Below, piece after piece: positions 42,241 through 55,284 of a stretch of 64,000 nt of DNA. The stretch is from positions 72,501 to 136,500 of the forward strand of contig JAOPHQ010005423.1 of the NCBI GenBank assembly GCA_030340625.1, written 5' to 3'. The position numbers were made by a program, and so were the translations under genes. The DNA comes from Merluccius polli. Taxonomy: Eukaryota; Chordata; Actinopteri; Gadiformes; Merlucciidae. Position 1 is the first letter of the stretch. Each line of letters starts with the position of its first letter. The notes under the pieces were generated by a model. It had not been told where the DNA came from, made no database searches, and saw nothing but the letters and a program-made list of their open reading frames with translations.

Positions 42241-43900
42241 ATTGGAGCCCCCCCCAGCCCCACCCTCCCGCCCCTTCCACCACCCCCCCCCTCCCCGCCC
42301 AGGCAGGGTTTGGGACGGGGTTGGCGGTACACTGTAGCAGTATCGCCGTCCTCTTTTGGGAAGTGGCGAGGCGAGGGGCTAATTTGTGGAAATGAGCAAT
42401 ACTTATCCGTCCGTCGAATCCGCTGCGACGGGTTTGTGTTTGGACGTGAATAGAACAGTAATAGGTCATCTGATGTCACAAGACATAACGCGCAGGCAGC
42501 CTCTCTTCACAGGCGGCTGCTTGCTGTTGCCTTTAATTATTTTAATTAAACTTTGATATTCTGGATCTTCCCAGAGCATTGGGGACAGCGCTGCGGCGGC
42601 GAGGTGCGGAGACTAGTCCGAGGGTCTGCTGATGGTCTGGGCACCATCAGCATGTGAGGAACCAGGCCGCGGAGGTCTGGGGGCGCAGCCATGCTCCATT
42701 ACTCTCCTCATCTCGGGCACAGGATGAAGAGGAGGAGGAAGAGGAGAAGAGTGAAAAGGTGTCTGGGGGGGGGGTGAAGGCCTTCGGGCTTCAGGGTCCT
42801 GGCTGCAGTTTGTCACGTGGGTGTGTGTGTGCGTGTGTTACTGTGTGTGTGACTAGGTTGACAGGTCTGCCATCGGAGCCCCCTGCGGGGTGCTGGATGC
42901 TGGGTGCTCCCGCTTGTGTCCCGTTTCCTGTTTTTTATTTTAATAAAATATGCCGTCGTTCAGTGGTGATGAGGTGGGCTTTAGAGCAGGATGACGGGAT
43001 GGTGAGAGAACACAGAGCGGGACTTATAAAAACACAATACAATCTCATCCATGACTAGGGTGAAAGATAGAGGTTTGTTGTATGCAGTCAGAGGAAGCTT
43101 GAAGTGAAGACAAAAAGGAAATAAGTTGAGGACGTCCACTGCGATAAGAGGTCTTGATGTTCAGAGAGGAAACAGCGCCTTCTCCTTATTGATGAGGGAC
43201 CCGGTTAAAAGTCATGCAGCGACCCTGAGGAAGAGAAAAACAGTTAAGTATTGTTTCAAACATGCATCTAACAGTATGCATTTTTGCGAGTATTTGTTTG
43301 AAATATTTTTTATATTTTGTTCAAAATATACCTACTTCAATATAAATAATTGTACAAATTTCAAAGCACATTAATTTTGTTAGAAAATAAGGTGTAAGAA
43401 ATTGTTAATAACAGAAAAAAATCAAACAAATAAATTGCTATTTTATTAATTTTCACTTAATTGTTATATTATTGTAATAACGTTATTAGTTATTAGGTAT
43501 TTTTAGTATTAAAGTCTACATAATAGCCACTTAATAGGCCATATCAATTCCTTTTATATTATGAATATACTTTATTATTCATGTATTTATTTTATTTATA
43601 TTAATACATTTGATTTAAATATATACTTTATCAGAGTATATATTTAATTATATATTTTCATTGTTTTATCACAAAAATCTAAAAATAAATACATTTGGTA
43701 TGCATCATTTGTAACAACAAATATATTTTAACAGTACATTTGTTCTAAAAAATCCTTTAAACCCTTACCTTTGAATGTAAAGTAAATTAATTCAGTAATT
43801 AAGAGGAACTACAATAGAGCGAAGGTAACCAGGCAACGTTGTGGAATGTTTCATGTTGCTGCGGTTACACATCTCAGATCAGGCTGTGAGCCCCGCATCA
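42241..43900. other. unique sequence, no gene recognised
   Basis: C-rich tracts at 42247-42300 are followed by unique sequence, a GAGGAGGAAGAGG stretch at about 42726, a short TG tract at 42818-42852, and an AT-rich segment from 43240 to 43800. The 42654-43058 frame shows no domain. Confidence 0.4.
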
Positions 43901-44094
43901 GAGTCTCTCTCTCTCTCCCTGCTCTCTATCAGAGAGAAAGCTGAGAAGTGGCACACAGAGGGAGCTCGAGTACAGCAAATCTCTCCCCCCCCCCCTCCCT
44001 CTCTCTTCATCTCTAAGTGACTATTAAGTATTGAATATGATAAAAAAGCATGATATTATCAGGTTCTATTCTTTCTATTAGTATTACTAGTATT

Positions 44095-44210
<116 letters not shown>

Positions 44211-44305
44211 GCGCGAGCAGCAATGAGGCTTCAGGCAGCTGACTTCCCATTTGTTATTATTGGCAAAAGGTTGGAATGGGGGGGGGTGGATCTGCTGTTA
44301 AGCCC

Positions 44306-44426
<121 letters not shown>

Positions 44427-44519
44427 CTAATCTCACACAGTCAACAAATAAGGCACATCAGATGCTGTCTTGGCCAAGTTCAGTGGATTTCAGAGTTTAG
44501 TGTGTGGAGGGGGAGTAGA

Positions 44520-44534
44520 TGGGGGGGGGGGGGG
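44520..44534. repeat. poly-G tract
   Basis: A 15-G run. A C-rich CCCACCCC region follows at 44598-44700. Confidence 0.85.
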
Positions 44535-44751
44535 TAAAGATGCAACGCCCAGAGATCTGTCACAGGGAGTGGAGCAGGTGCAGCGCAATACGCTCCAACC
44601 CACCCCCACCCAGATCCAACTACACCCACCCCATGACCGCCCCACCACAGCTCCACAGCTCCAACCTCATCGCTACCCCAACCCCAGCTCATACCCCAGA
44701 CGCTCCGGGTCACACCAGACCAAAACCTGGGTTAGGGTTGGACCAAACAGA

Positions 44752-44833
44752 ACACACACACACACACACACACACACACGACCTGCAGAGGCTCACATTT
44801 GAGCAGTCTTCACACAGCATCTTGGTTGGATGG

Positions 44834-44868
<35 letters not shown>
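44752..44868. repeat. (CA)n and (TG)n pair
   Basis: CA tract 44752-44778 and TG tract 44835-44868, inverted relative to each other with a spacer of about 56 bp. Confidence 0.93.
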
Positions 44869-45005
44869 GAGGAAAATTTTACACATCCAACAGAATCACA
44901 GTTCATTTACAAATCGATGTTCGTTAGGTTAAGAATTCAAAATCTTTGTTTAAATAAGACAAGTGTAAAATAATGATAGTGTATTGATAAAGTAAATCAT
45001 ACAAT

Positions 45006-45010
<5 letters not shown>

Positions 45011-45067
<57 letters not shown>

Positions 45068-45160
45068 TATATATATGTATATATAATAGAAGCTGTTGAA
45101 GATGCGAGGAAGCATCTGTGGAGTTATTAGTATTATTCATCTAGAGCGAGAGAGAATGTT

Positions 45161-45191
<31 letters not shown>

Positions 45192-45193
45192 AC
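45011..45193. repeat. (AT)n microsatellites
   Basis: AT tracts at 45011-45088 and 45165-45193, separated by unique sequence. Confidence 0.93.
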
Positions 45194-45970
45194 AGTATGT
45201 ACTACGTTGTAACATACAGAAAGCAATGATGCCTCTCAATAGATATTGATCAAGTCCAACTCTTTTTCATTTCCAAGAATGTGGATTTATGCTCGACATT
45301 TTTATGTATTTATGACACTTGTTCACAGAAGATTTTTAGACTTTAGGAATCAAGCAGCTGACGGAGACTTGTATTATTTTCTCCAAGCAAATGTTTGTAG
45401 GGTTTGTAATGTGCTGTATTTATTAATTGTAAAGTTTGCTACATGTATAAAGTCAGAACAGAAAGTTGCTCTTGGCCCATCTGGAGACTTACACGCCTTA
45501 ATCCAGCAGAAACATGGCTGCTCTGCCACGCTAAGCTATGCGGCTTTCAAAGAGTTTATCAGAAGAATAGATGTGATTTGCGTCCATATTAGGGGATGGC
45601 GGTCTGTACTGTAGCGGCTGCATCTAAGCTAGCAGGACCTGTTTACAGACCTGTCATCTGTACTCAACATACAGAGGTCTTTGGTTTTCTAGAAAAAAGT
45701 AAACCATATTCGGACATTATAATCAGGCAACTAAAACCTCTTCATGTGAACTTCATGTGAATGTGACGTATTTCATACAACATTTACTCTTTTTTTTTTA
45801 AAGGTGGAATAAACCATGAGGTAGCATCAACATCCACATTCAGGTAAGCAGTAGATACTGCTGAGCAGAATGAAGTCATCTGCATAGAGCAACACTAGGC
45901 TGCCAGACGCTGGTACAGCGTGACCCAAAACATCACAACCACTAGAAACTAAATCCAACCCTGTGACACT
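45194..45970. other. unique sequence, no gene recognised
   Basis: A plus-strand open frame of 122 codons at 45246-45614 has normal amino-acid composition but no motif I recognise and no splice context. I do not call it a gene. Confidence 0.35.
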
Positions 45971-45994
45971 ATCTGACATTAAGACCTCCCCAGT

Positions 45995-46105
45995 CCCAGA
46001 TCTCACCAGACCAGGCTAAACTAGACCAGACGAGACCCCAGACCAGACCAAAAGAGACTAGACCAGACCAGACAAGGCCCCAGACCAGACCAGAACCCAG
46101 ACTAC
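45995..46105. repeat. GACCAGACCAGAC minisatellite
   Basis: Loose repeats of AGACCAGACCAGA with AGAGACTAGACC and CGAGACCCC variants. Confidence 0.75.
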
Positions 46106-46518
46106 AGTCTTGGTCTCTCCAATGTACTCTCCCCTTCCAGCTTTTTAAACTACTCTTATCGCAAATCATTGGTTGAAACAATCGTGTAGGTCATCACGAA
46201 TAACCATGGCAACCAATTACACATGGTAGGCATGGTAATGGACGTACTGTACTGCTAGTTGTTCGTAAATGCTCATTTAGTGAGTACACCTTTTGATTGA
46301 ATATGATGAGGGCTGAGAATGAGCAGCAGTTTGATGGTGAGTGGGCGCAGTGGACCGCAGTCTGCCAAGCAGTCCCCATCCACTCAGCATCCCAGCACCA
46401 ACGCATTCAGACCTTCATAAGTATAATAAATAATTCTTATTTTTAATAACCATTCAGAATTCATTGCATTTATATAGCATTTTTCAAGGCACTCAAATGG
46501 CTTTACACATCGAGTTAA

Positions 46519-46526
46519 ATAATAAC

Positions 46527-46561
<35 letters not shown>

Positions 46562-46612
46562 TAACAACGATAATAATAATAATAATAATGGGTAAAATTA
46601 TTATTATTATTA

Positions 46613-46657
<45 letters not shown>

Positions 46658-46658
46658 G
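46519..46658. repeat. (AAT)n / (ATT)n microsatellite with inversion
   Basis: AATAAT tract 46519-46589, an inverted ATTATTATTATT at 46598-46610, then an AAT tract 46613-46658. Confidence 0.93.
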
Positions 46659-46659
46659 A

Positions 46660-49280
46660 GGAGATGTCTTTGGACACACCAACACTGATGCTGTGATGGA
46701 GGTACTGCCCCCCCTCTCCCCGGGGTGTGATGGTAAGTGCACATCTCTGGCAGCAGCACCGGGTTCTGGGCAGCATGTCGGCTCACAGAAGGCTCGCGAG
46801 GCACAGATGGTGCTAATGGACGAGCAGAATCCAACGCTACGCGGACCGCTCCGCCAAATAACCGTGGTGTGAAGACGCTGGACGACGACATGGCGAACAG
46901 AGAAATTAAATAATGAAATAACGGAGAGAGAGGAGAGAACAGAGAGGAGTCTGTCTGTACTACAGGGGGGCAGAGACAAACCCCCACCCTTCAGACAGCT
47001 GGGCCACCCGGGGACTCATAGTACCTCTATATACAATATATAATGACATAATAGCACCTCTGTATAATGTATGACTCTAAATATAAGATTAGCCAAAGAG
47101 ATAAGACAAAGGTAACGCCAAAGATCAGACAAAGATGACTAACAATAAGATGAGAAAGTTCTGTTAAAAGGAAATACTAATTAAATACCAATTAAATACT
47201 ACTAAACCTGGGCTCAAATGCAGGACAGGGAGGAGGTAGAGGTGTGAGATTATAGACGAGGATGGTGTTCCACCAAACAGAAAAGACTTTTCATATTCTT
47301 TTAGTATTATTCATATCAAAACGTCTACAGTAAACCCTTAGAAATGCAATTAGAGAGAAAAAAGAAAGATAATTTCTGTCTGAAAGAGTTAATCACCAGA
47401 TTGAACATGCTAACTACGTCTTTCATGCATTTGACAACAAACAAAAAGGTAAAAGTAAAGCAGCGACTGACTAATCAAAGACACAATGACGATGATTACG
47501 CTACTTATGTCCTCCAATCATATTGCTATTCATCAACATCTGCAGCAGGTGTTGTTTTGGACTTCTGCCAAACCAAAATTATATTTGGGTTTATATTTCT
47601 TTTATCAGGCATGGTATTGTCTGATTTACTAGTTTGTTAAAATAAACTGCATACTGCATCCTAAAGTGAAAAATACTTATAAATTACAACTACACACCTG
47701 TTACTCAAAGTTTGACCAAAATGGTTAGGTAGATAACTAAAAGTATATAACTGAAAAGCTTAGTAGGGATTAATAATGTGGCTATCCCATAATACAAATA
47801 AACTGGTAATGTAATGTAGTGTCCTGTACTTATATTCTACACAGACATCCATTGATTTACACCCTAGACGCTACACATGATTTAACGTTAAAGTCTGTCT
47901 TCATTTCAAAATTTAAATCCAATTTTAGAGCAAAATCCCAGCTCTAAATCTTGTCCGGAGGCAATTTGTTTGTGTGTTTACGGGGTGTAAACACGACTGT
48001 GGAAGGGCTTCGGTCATAAAGCATCTCGTTAGTTTTACTGAGGAGAATATGTTAATCCGCACATGAGCTCTAGCAGTAAATAACCTGACCGAGAAACTAC
48101 CCAGCATGCCTCAGCAGGGCCTTGTTCTAGTAACAGGAAGATAATCTGATCACTGATCTGAGTGGAAAAATAAATCCACATTTATGTTTTAAGTATGTAA
48201 TTTAGGGCCATTTATACATCCAACAAGCATTAAAACAAGTCATAGGAATGAATCTTATTCCAAATTCGAACCATTGTCACGTGCTTTCTGATACCACAAA
48301 TACAAATTTGGGTGGGATTAAAAAGGGATTAAAGACGTCATTAAACTTGTGAACCAATCATTTCATAGATAAACGATGAACCAACCAATCAGATGCAACA
48401 AAACCTTTTCCATTCTGCGTATAAAGAATCTTATATATTCATACCACTCCATCTTATATACATGCGGCAAGGACTTCTGGCAAATATTAGCAAAACCAAA
48501 ACACAAATTCACAACATTACAACTATTTATACTGAGAAGATAAGGATAACAATCTGTGGCAGCTACAGAAGACGGTACAGACCTGCTGATGTGGAAGTGT
48601 GTGCAAACCAAACGCAACAGACTAGTTGTTTTGCTGTAATGAAAGCGATCTGGCACAATCTAAGTTAACAACTGTTACCGACAGCGAATGTCTTTTAAAA
48701 CACTCAATGTCATGTTCGACTGACTTTCTTTAGGATACGGTGATATGGCAACTAACTATGACAAATAAAATTGTAATAATTCATAGCTTGTTGTTTTTTA
48801 TTCATTACTTATTATTGCAATGCAAATATGGACAAATACACTTCTGCTTTCTACTGTTTACTAACACTGTTTTTCAGCACATTTGTGAAACGTGACACCA
48901 GAAAAAGACAGTAAGGCATACTGGTCTACTGGCAATTGGAAAGGAGTCAATCACCTATTTTTTGGGGGTTATCTTTAGCATTTAAAAAAACCTGCATATA
49001 TGCACTAATTTTGGAGGAAAAAGGGAATAGTTTATACACATGCTATTGCATACCCATAACCTCTTATTGGCTGATATGGTCACCCAGTACCTGCTGATTA
49101 AGCATTGATGTGACACACCTGTCCGACACTTTGAAACTGAATTAAAGTAGTGTTTACAGGGAAGCCGGCAGGCCTGTCCCAGAATGAGAAAACCTGAAAT
49201 TGCTTTTCCAAAGGCGGGGTCAGGGGGTTTGGTTCTCTTTTAAACTCATCTTAGACACCCTTAAACCCACCTTAAAGCCC
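46660..49280. other. unique sequence, no gene recognised
   Basis: About 2.6 kb without strong repeats. Several frames of 60-100 codons (for example 47344-47640 plus and 48363-48656 minus) have no recognisable domain. No tRNA or transposon end is seen. Confidence 0.4.
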
Positions 49281-49284
49281 CCCT

Positions 49285-49785
49285 AATGGCACAGACACAC
49301 TACACGATTTTCGAATTTGCAAGATCGCTATACCGTTCACACTACACGACTTGCTGTCTTGTAATTGCGAGGCTTTCAGTCGTTGTGCTGTTCACACTAC
49401 GTGACTGATTGGCAACATGAGGTCACACACTACACGATCCTTCACCAGTAGAAATCCTGGTGAAGTATCTCTGGCCTCCAATGTACATTTTGTCACGAAA
49501 ACACGCGCGATCGTCTTGCGCTATAGTGTGTCAACGCCATTGACATAATAGTCACCGACTTGTCCAGATATTTAGCCTGCCAGATATCTGGCAGACGTCG
49601 GTGAGGCCTCGGCGAGTCACTTTGATCGCGTTGTTGGTAGTTCACACATTGCGATCGAGTGCCGATTTGCGGGCTCTGACTGAATGCTGATTTGCCTCCA
49701 ATTTGGGTTTTTTTTCGGCGAGCTCCTGAATTTGTCGGCAAGCGGAAAATCTGGCTTAAAATCGTGTAGTGTGAACTCAACTTTA
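49285..49785. mobile_element. probable inverted-repeat MITE (ACACTACACGATTTT ends)
   Basis: ACACTACACGATTTTCGAA on the left and, inverted, CACACTACACGATTTTAAG (13 or more identical bases) on the right bound about 500 bp. Internal TTCACACTACACGACTTG and TTCACACTACGTGACTG are further copies. Such TTCACACTACACGA elements are common in teleosts in my recollection. Exact ends and target duplication were not resolved. Confidence 0.6.
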
Positions 49786-49789
49786 AATC

Positions 49790-50437
49790 CACCTTAAACA
49801 GATGCTAAAATGGACACTATATGGTTAAGCTAATTTATTTGCAACTTCTGGTAACCATTTTGCCTTAAGACTGGTTATTAAAACATGACATTATTGGTCA
49901 GTGTAGAGCAGAACCAAAGGAATTATAAAGGCTAATATCAACGAGTTAGTGTCTTCCTAGCGAGGGTGGCGGCGGTGTTCATTACCATGCAGCTCATCCA
50001 CATGGCTAACCACACGTCAACATATGATGCTAACTGGCCACCATCTTCTGCTGCTCGTTCTTTTCAACTTGTACTGATCAGACCACATGCATGCTAATTA
50101 GCAGACCCCACTCAATGTTTCATGCACTTTTCAACAAAGCGTGTCAAGAGTTGAGTGTTTGAAAATAACGCCTGTCATGTTTTATTCATAAGCCTTTCAG
50201 TTTGGTTTCCCGTCGCAACTTGACTGGTGCTTCATATGTTACAGTAACATTCATATCTAGCTAACTAACCAACACTAATATCTAACTTGCTAACACTAAT
50301 ATCTAACTAACACTGATATCTAAATAACTAATACTAACATGTAGCTAACTAACCAACACTAACATCTAACTAGCTAACCCAGAAGTGTAGCCAGGAATTG
50401 GACTTTGGATGGATTAATTCGTAATTCATATATTATA
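49790..50437. other. unique sequence with a degenerate TAACTAACACTAATATC repeat
   Basis: Repeats of CTAACTAACCAACACTAATA lie at about 50257-50372. The rest is unique and non-coding. Confidence 0.5.
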
Positions 50438-50835
50438 TTATTAAAGAGTAGGCTAGGGGCTAGGGCTACAGTAGGCTATGGGTATAGTAGGGCTAGAGGT
50501 ACAGTAGGGCTACAATAGGCTAGGGGTATAGTAGGGTTACAGTAGGGCTAGGGATACAGTAGGGCTACAGTTGGGCTAGGGGTACAGCAGTGCTACAGTA
50601 GATTAGCGGTACAGCAGGGCTGCAGTAGGTTTAGGGATATAGTAGGGCTACAGTAGGTGTACGTTAGGGCTAGGGGTATAGAAGGGCTACAGTAGGTTAG
50701 GGCTACAGTAGGTGTACAGTAGGGTTAGGCATATAGTAGGGCTACAGTTGTATAGTAGAGCTAGGGGTATAAAAGGGCTACAGTAGGGTTAGGCGTATAA
50801 TTGGGCTACAGTTGGTGTACAGTAGGGTAGGGCTG
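50438..50835. repeat. GGGCTACAGTAGGGCTAGGG minisatellite
   Basis: About 13 degenerate units of GGGCTACAGTAGG plus GGTATAGTA, with irregular spacing of 25-35 bp. Confidence 0.88.
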
Positions 50836-50934
50836 TTCGATATGACGATATATATCCCTAGATATTTCTCCATATCATTCCTATCGCAATTTTGGCAAAG
50901 AAGCTGCAGAACTGTTTTACGGCAGTATAACATC

Positions 50935-51001
50935 ATTCGTCGAGCATGTGTGGTGAACATAAAGCAGGGTGCTTTATGTTCACCACACATGCTCGACGAA
51001 T
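50935..51001. repeat. 67-bp palindrome with 32-bp perfect arms
   Basis: ATTCGTCGAGCATGTGTGGT and the next 12 bases (50935-50966) are exactly mirrored at 50970-51001, with only GGG between. It lies just upstream of the BED zinc-finger relic. A perfect palindrome with a 3-bp spacer is unusual in DNA that has been cloned or assembled. Confidence 0.92.
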
Positions 51002-51040
51002 ACAAAAACGAACATGGAGGAGTGTGACACAGAATGAACA

Positions 51041-51241
51041 TTGCCGCAACAGTCAGATAAAACAAGAGGGGGGGGTACTTCTGGTGTTTGGTCGTGGTTT
51101 GGATACAAGAAGTCTGACACTGACCAGAAAATGGTTCTTTGTAAACTATGCCGCAAGCCGGTTCCCACGTCTGATTCCAACATGACAAACCTCTTCCACC
51201 ACCTACAGAAGAAGCACGAGAGGCGGTACAGGGAGAACTAA
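51041..51241 (+). pseudogene. BED zinc-finger fragment of a hAT transposase
   Basis: The 66-codon frame contains SGVWSWFGYKK, then VLCKLCRKPVP and TNLFHHLQKKHERRY. This is the BED-finger order: aromatic VW..FGY, a C-x2-C pair, then the spaced His pair. BED fingers occur at the N-terminus of many hAT transposases and of host ZBED genes derived from them, where they bind transposon ends. A stop follows immediately after the finger. The next frame continues Lys/Ser-rich (KKSKSKTSLKESF) for a short way, as a linker would. The start at GGGCTGTTCGATATGACGAT (50831) recalls hAT elements that begin CAGGGCTGT.CGATATGACG. The catalytic domain is missing. Confidence 0.75.
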
Positions 51242-51259
51242 AAGATGCGATCTACAGTC

Positions 51260-51800
51260 AAGGGAAGTCATGAAAAGAAAAGCAAATCCAAAACGAGTTT
51301 GAAAGAGTCTTTTGCAAGAGGCACATTTGATGGTTAATGGTTGATACTTGAAATAGAGTTTTAGGTTTAAGTTTATTTGTTTTTGATATTTTATATTGAT
51401 ATTGTACTTATTTTGTTTACTGGCTGCACTACTTGAGATTTCTGAAACAAACAGTGATATATTTACTATCTATATTTTATATTCATATACTTATTTTCTT
51501 TATTGGCTGCACTATTGGATATTTCTGAAACTTGAAAAAGAGTGTTTACTTTAATATTTATTTCGTTTTTTTATGTTTAATATCCAATGTCTTTTTATTT
51601 TCCTCATGTGAAGGTTCTGCTCAACATCACTTCCTAATAAAAGGAGAAAAGAGAAAGTGTCTTTCATTTGTATTTAGCTCACAGGATTATCAAAAAGTAG
51701 TAATGACCATGTGGTTATTCAGGGGTTGTTCATCGCAATTCCTGATGATATTTTCACCTCCACACCTCTACCTCATCACAAGTTTCTCTTGACCAGAGTT
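51260..51800. other. AT-rich sequence downstream of the BED relic
   Basis: AT-rich and with no catalytic transposase motif. It has an internal near-duplication, TTTTATATTGATATTGTACT and TTTTATATTCATATACTT, followed by ATTTTGTTTACTGGCTGCAC and ATTTTCTTTATTGGCTGCAC (51391-51440 and 51474-51520). Confidence 0.5.
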
Positions 51801-51802
51801 GG

Positions 51803-51920
51803 GAGAAAGAGAGGGAGGAAGAGAAGGAAATGGAGAAGGAGGTGCAGGAGAAAGAGAAGGTGGGGGAGGAGGAGGAATAGGGGAAAGAGGAGAATGAGGA
51901 GGGATAATTAGAGAGAGAAA
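51803..51920. repeat. purine-rich AGG/AGA tract
   Basis: Almost pure A/G on plus (GAGGGAGGAAGAGAAGG). The Arg-rich open frame is compositional. Confidence 0.85.
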
Positions 51921-51994
51921 AAGAGAAGATGCTCAGATACGTTTTCTGTTTCTATTTATTTGCTACTCGTTGCAAGAGAATCAGAGGGAGAGCA

Positions 51995-52085
51995 GAGCGG
52001 GGTGGTGGGCTGGGGTGAGACAAGCTGGAGGTGGTGAGACAGGCTGGGGTGAGAGACAAGCTGGGGTGAGACAGGCTGGGGGTTA
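51995..52085. repeat. GCTGGGGTGAGACAG minisatellite
   Basis: Five units of roughly 15-20 bp (GACAAGCTGGAGGTGGTGA, GACAGGCTGGGGTGAGA). Confidence 0.8.
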
Positions 52086-52170
52086 GCAGAACTAAGACTG
52101 CAGAACAATCTGACTCTCCGTGCATCTGTGCTCCCAAAGACCGGGATATAAAGAATTCTAGCTGGTACGT

Positions 52171-52993
<823 letters not shown>

Positions 52994-53139
52994 GATGCAT
53001 ACACAATATTTAGTACAACAATACAAAAGGACAGAATCCTTCGCTTCTACAGACTGGATCTTCAACTAGAAAACTAGATATTTAACTAGATGTTTAACGA
53101 AAGAGATTCCTTCTCTTTGGTAGATTGGGAGCATCTTCA

Positions 53140-53420
53140 CGCCCTGACAGTTTAGCTCTCGTCAGGCGGCTCGGCGCGAGCTGCACTTCATTCTTTAACA
53201 GGCCCAATTAATTAGTGTCAGATATGAAGAGAAAGTGCTGTGGATTGCTGTTGAGCCCACAGTTTAAGATGAAAGAGATCGGTGCTAACGCTTATTTGCA
53301 TAATTAAGCTGATTATGAAGGCATCAGGCAGGGGGGGGGTGCTGCCAGGGAGCGGAGGCCAGTGATTGGTCCATGCGTGACCCTTCTAGGCGGGTGATTG
53401 GTACGAGAATAATTCACTTA
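53140..53420. other. repeat-poor island, candidate conserved noncoding sequence
   Basis: Includes TTATTTGCATAATTAAGCTG (an octamer ATTTGCAT joined to TAATTA), which resembles POU/homeodomain sites. A G9 run at 53331 follows. A regulatory role is inference only. Confidence 0.3.
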
Positions 53421-54360
53421 AAGAGCGATACTCCCCAGACACTCACACGCTGGGGCAGACCCCGACCCTACAGGAGCAGGGACCAGGCCAGGGTTGATCC
53501 CTGCTCTGGAGACCACTAAAGACCCTCTAAAAAACCCTAAAGACCCCCTAAGGACCACCTAAAGACCTCGCACGCTGTTTAGTTGATAGGATCTAAGCTA
53601 CTGAGGAAGCAAACTAACATTCCGGGACACTCCCTAACTTCCTGGGGACGGACGGTCCTAACACTCTCCTAACATTCTCCGGGATTCCCCGAAACGTCCC
53701 CATATACTTAAAACAAAATTGAAAATGGTGGTCAAAATGGTCAAAATGGCCAGTTTGCCAAAACGAAATGCCACCATGCGCTTCGATCACCGCAGTGTGC
53801 ACAGGGTGCTCAGTCAATAGATTTCCCACACGCCCCCTAATGCACCGCTGCCTGCAATTGGTCAACAATACCATGAGAATGATTACATCAGTATCTGGTA
53901 TCTGTAAATATTTGGTATCTGTTTATTTCCAGTTCCAAGCAAGACTTGCCGAGATTGTTAGAGATGATGTACATTTGTATTTTTGGATGACCGCAAGGAC
54001 TTTAAGGACATAGAGATGGTAGGAAACTCATCGCAACATTAAACTACATCTGGTCAACATTCTGGGGGCCTTCCTTACATTCTGGGGACTGTCCCATAAT
54101 GTCTTTGGTTTGTTTTGTGAGCACAACTATTTTTTTTCTGTACTTTTACTTTTTAGAGGTTAGATAGCCAATAGCAGCCACAGGGCTAAGCTTCGCTAGC
54201 AGTACTCTAGCAGGAGAGAGAAAGACAGGAGGATAAAGAGAGGGGAGGAGGAAAGGGGTGTAGAGGGCCGTCTAACGACGTGCGTGCTGCCACTAACCAG
54301 AGAATAGTACCCTGTTAGCACTGCTTCACTGATCTGAGAGGAGAGACTCACTGACACACT
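53421..54360. other. unique sequence, no gene recognised
   Basis: Short duplications (AAAGACCCCCTAAGGACC; AAAATGGTCAAAATGG) in otherwise unique sequence. Frames at 53614-53874 and 53768-54013 lack domains. Confidence 0.4.
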
Positions 54361-54362
54361 TT

Positions 54363-54750
54363 ACACACACACACACACACACACACACGAACACACTCCA
54401 ACTAACACACAAGCAACTCAGCAGGACAGTCTGAGTAATCGTTAATATAAACATTGATATTAATGATAAGAAAATATGTAGTGGAAAAAGAATTGTGAAA
54501 TCAATTACTAATACGTCTTATTAAGAGAGTATTTAAATAGTGTGTTGTTCAAATCATGTTAAATAAAATGCATAAAATAAAATAAACATTTCAGCATATA
54601 CATGCAGCGCACTTGTTCACGATTCAAATGATTAATTTCATTAACATTATTTTTAATGATATAATAATAAATATATACATTATAATAATAATATTACTAT
54701 ATTATTATTATTATTATTATTGTTATTATTGTTATTATTATTATATATAC
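54363..54750. repeat. CA tract, AT-rich stretch and (ATT)n
   Basis: CA 54363-54388. AT-rich unique sequence follows, then TAATAATA and ATTATTATTATT at 54660-54745. Confidence 0.85.
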
Positions 54751-54879
54751 AAGCTATAATGAATAGATGTACTACCACTACTACTGCAACGAGATCTTCA
54801 CTACATATTGTACGGCTACTCTTACATTCAGTATACTAAACACACACAGTACACTGTTCCATTCACACACACCGCACAG

Positions 54880-54992
54880 CGGGGACGGGTGGGAGAGGAG
54901 GGGAGGAGGGATGGAGAGGAGGGGAGGAGGGATGGAGAGGAGTAAAAGAGGGATAGAGAGGAGGGATGGAGAGGAGGAGAGGAGCACGAATC
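54880..54992. repeat. GGATGGAGAGGAGGGGAGGA minisatellite
   Basis: Four to five purine-rich units of about 22 bp. Frames on both strands are compositional. Confidence 0.85.
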
Positions 54993-55100
54993 CCCCCACT
55001 GCGCTGACGTTAACAGTAATGTAATTTAATTAAAGGCGGTCGGCTCCAGCAGCCTTTGATTCTAATAGGTGATGAAGAACTAACGGACACACACGGTAGT

Positions 55101-55104
<4 letters not shown>

Positions 55105-55144
<40 letters not shown>

Positions 55145-55268
55145 AGTCTGGGGCGGGAGGGGGGGGAGGACATCAGGTCACATCCTATCAGACCCAACGG
55201 GGCAGGGGGGTGGGGGGGCGGGGGAGGGGGGTGCAGGTACCAGCTACACACTGACGCCCCCCCCCCAG
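55105..55268. repeat. (CA)n followed by G- and C-tracts
   Basis: CA 55105-55142, G-rich GGGGCGGGAGGGGGGGAGG at 55151-55169 and GGGGGGTGGGGGGGCGGGGG at 55204-55230, then a C9 run at about 55257. Confidence 0.88.
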
Positions 55269-55284
55269 TACAACCAGTAGACAA

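Noticed and set aside
41798..42479. Gly/Arg-rich minus-strand open frames
   Set aside because: They arise from GC-rich composition and overlap each other in different frames. No family is recognised.
45246..45614. 122-codon open frame with normal composition
   Set aside because: No recognisable domain, no splice sites or codon bias that I can assess, and its length is possible by chance in 64 kb.
46384..46987. Ile/Tyr/Leu-rich frames near the AAT repeat
   Set aside because: Translations of (AAT)n/(ATT)n with short unique flanks and no domain.
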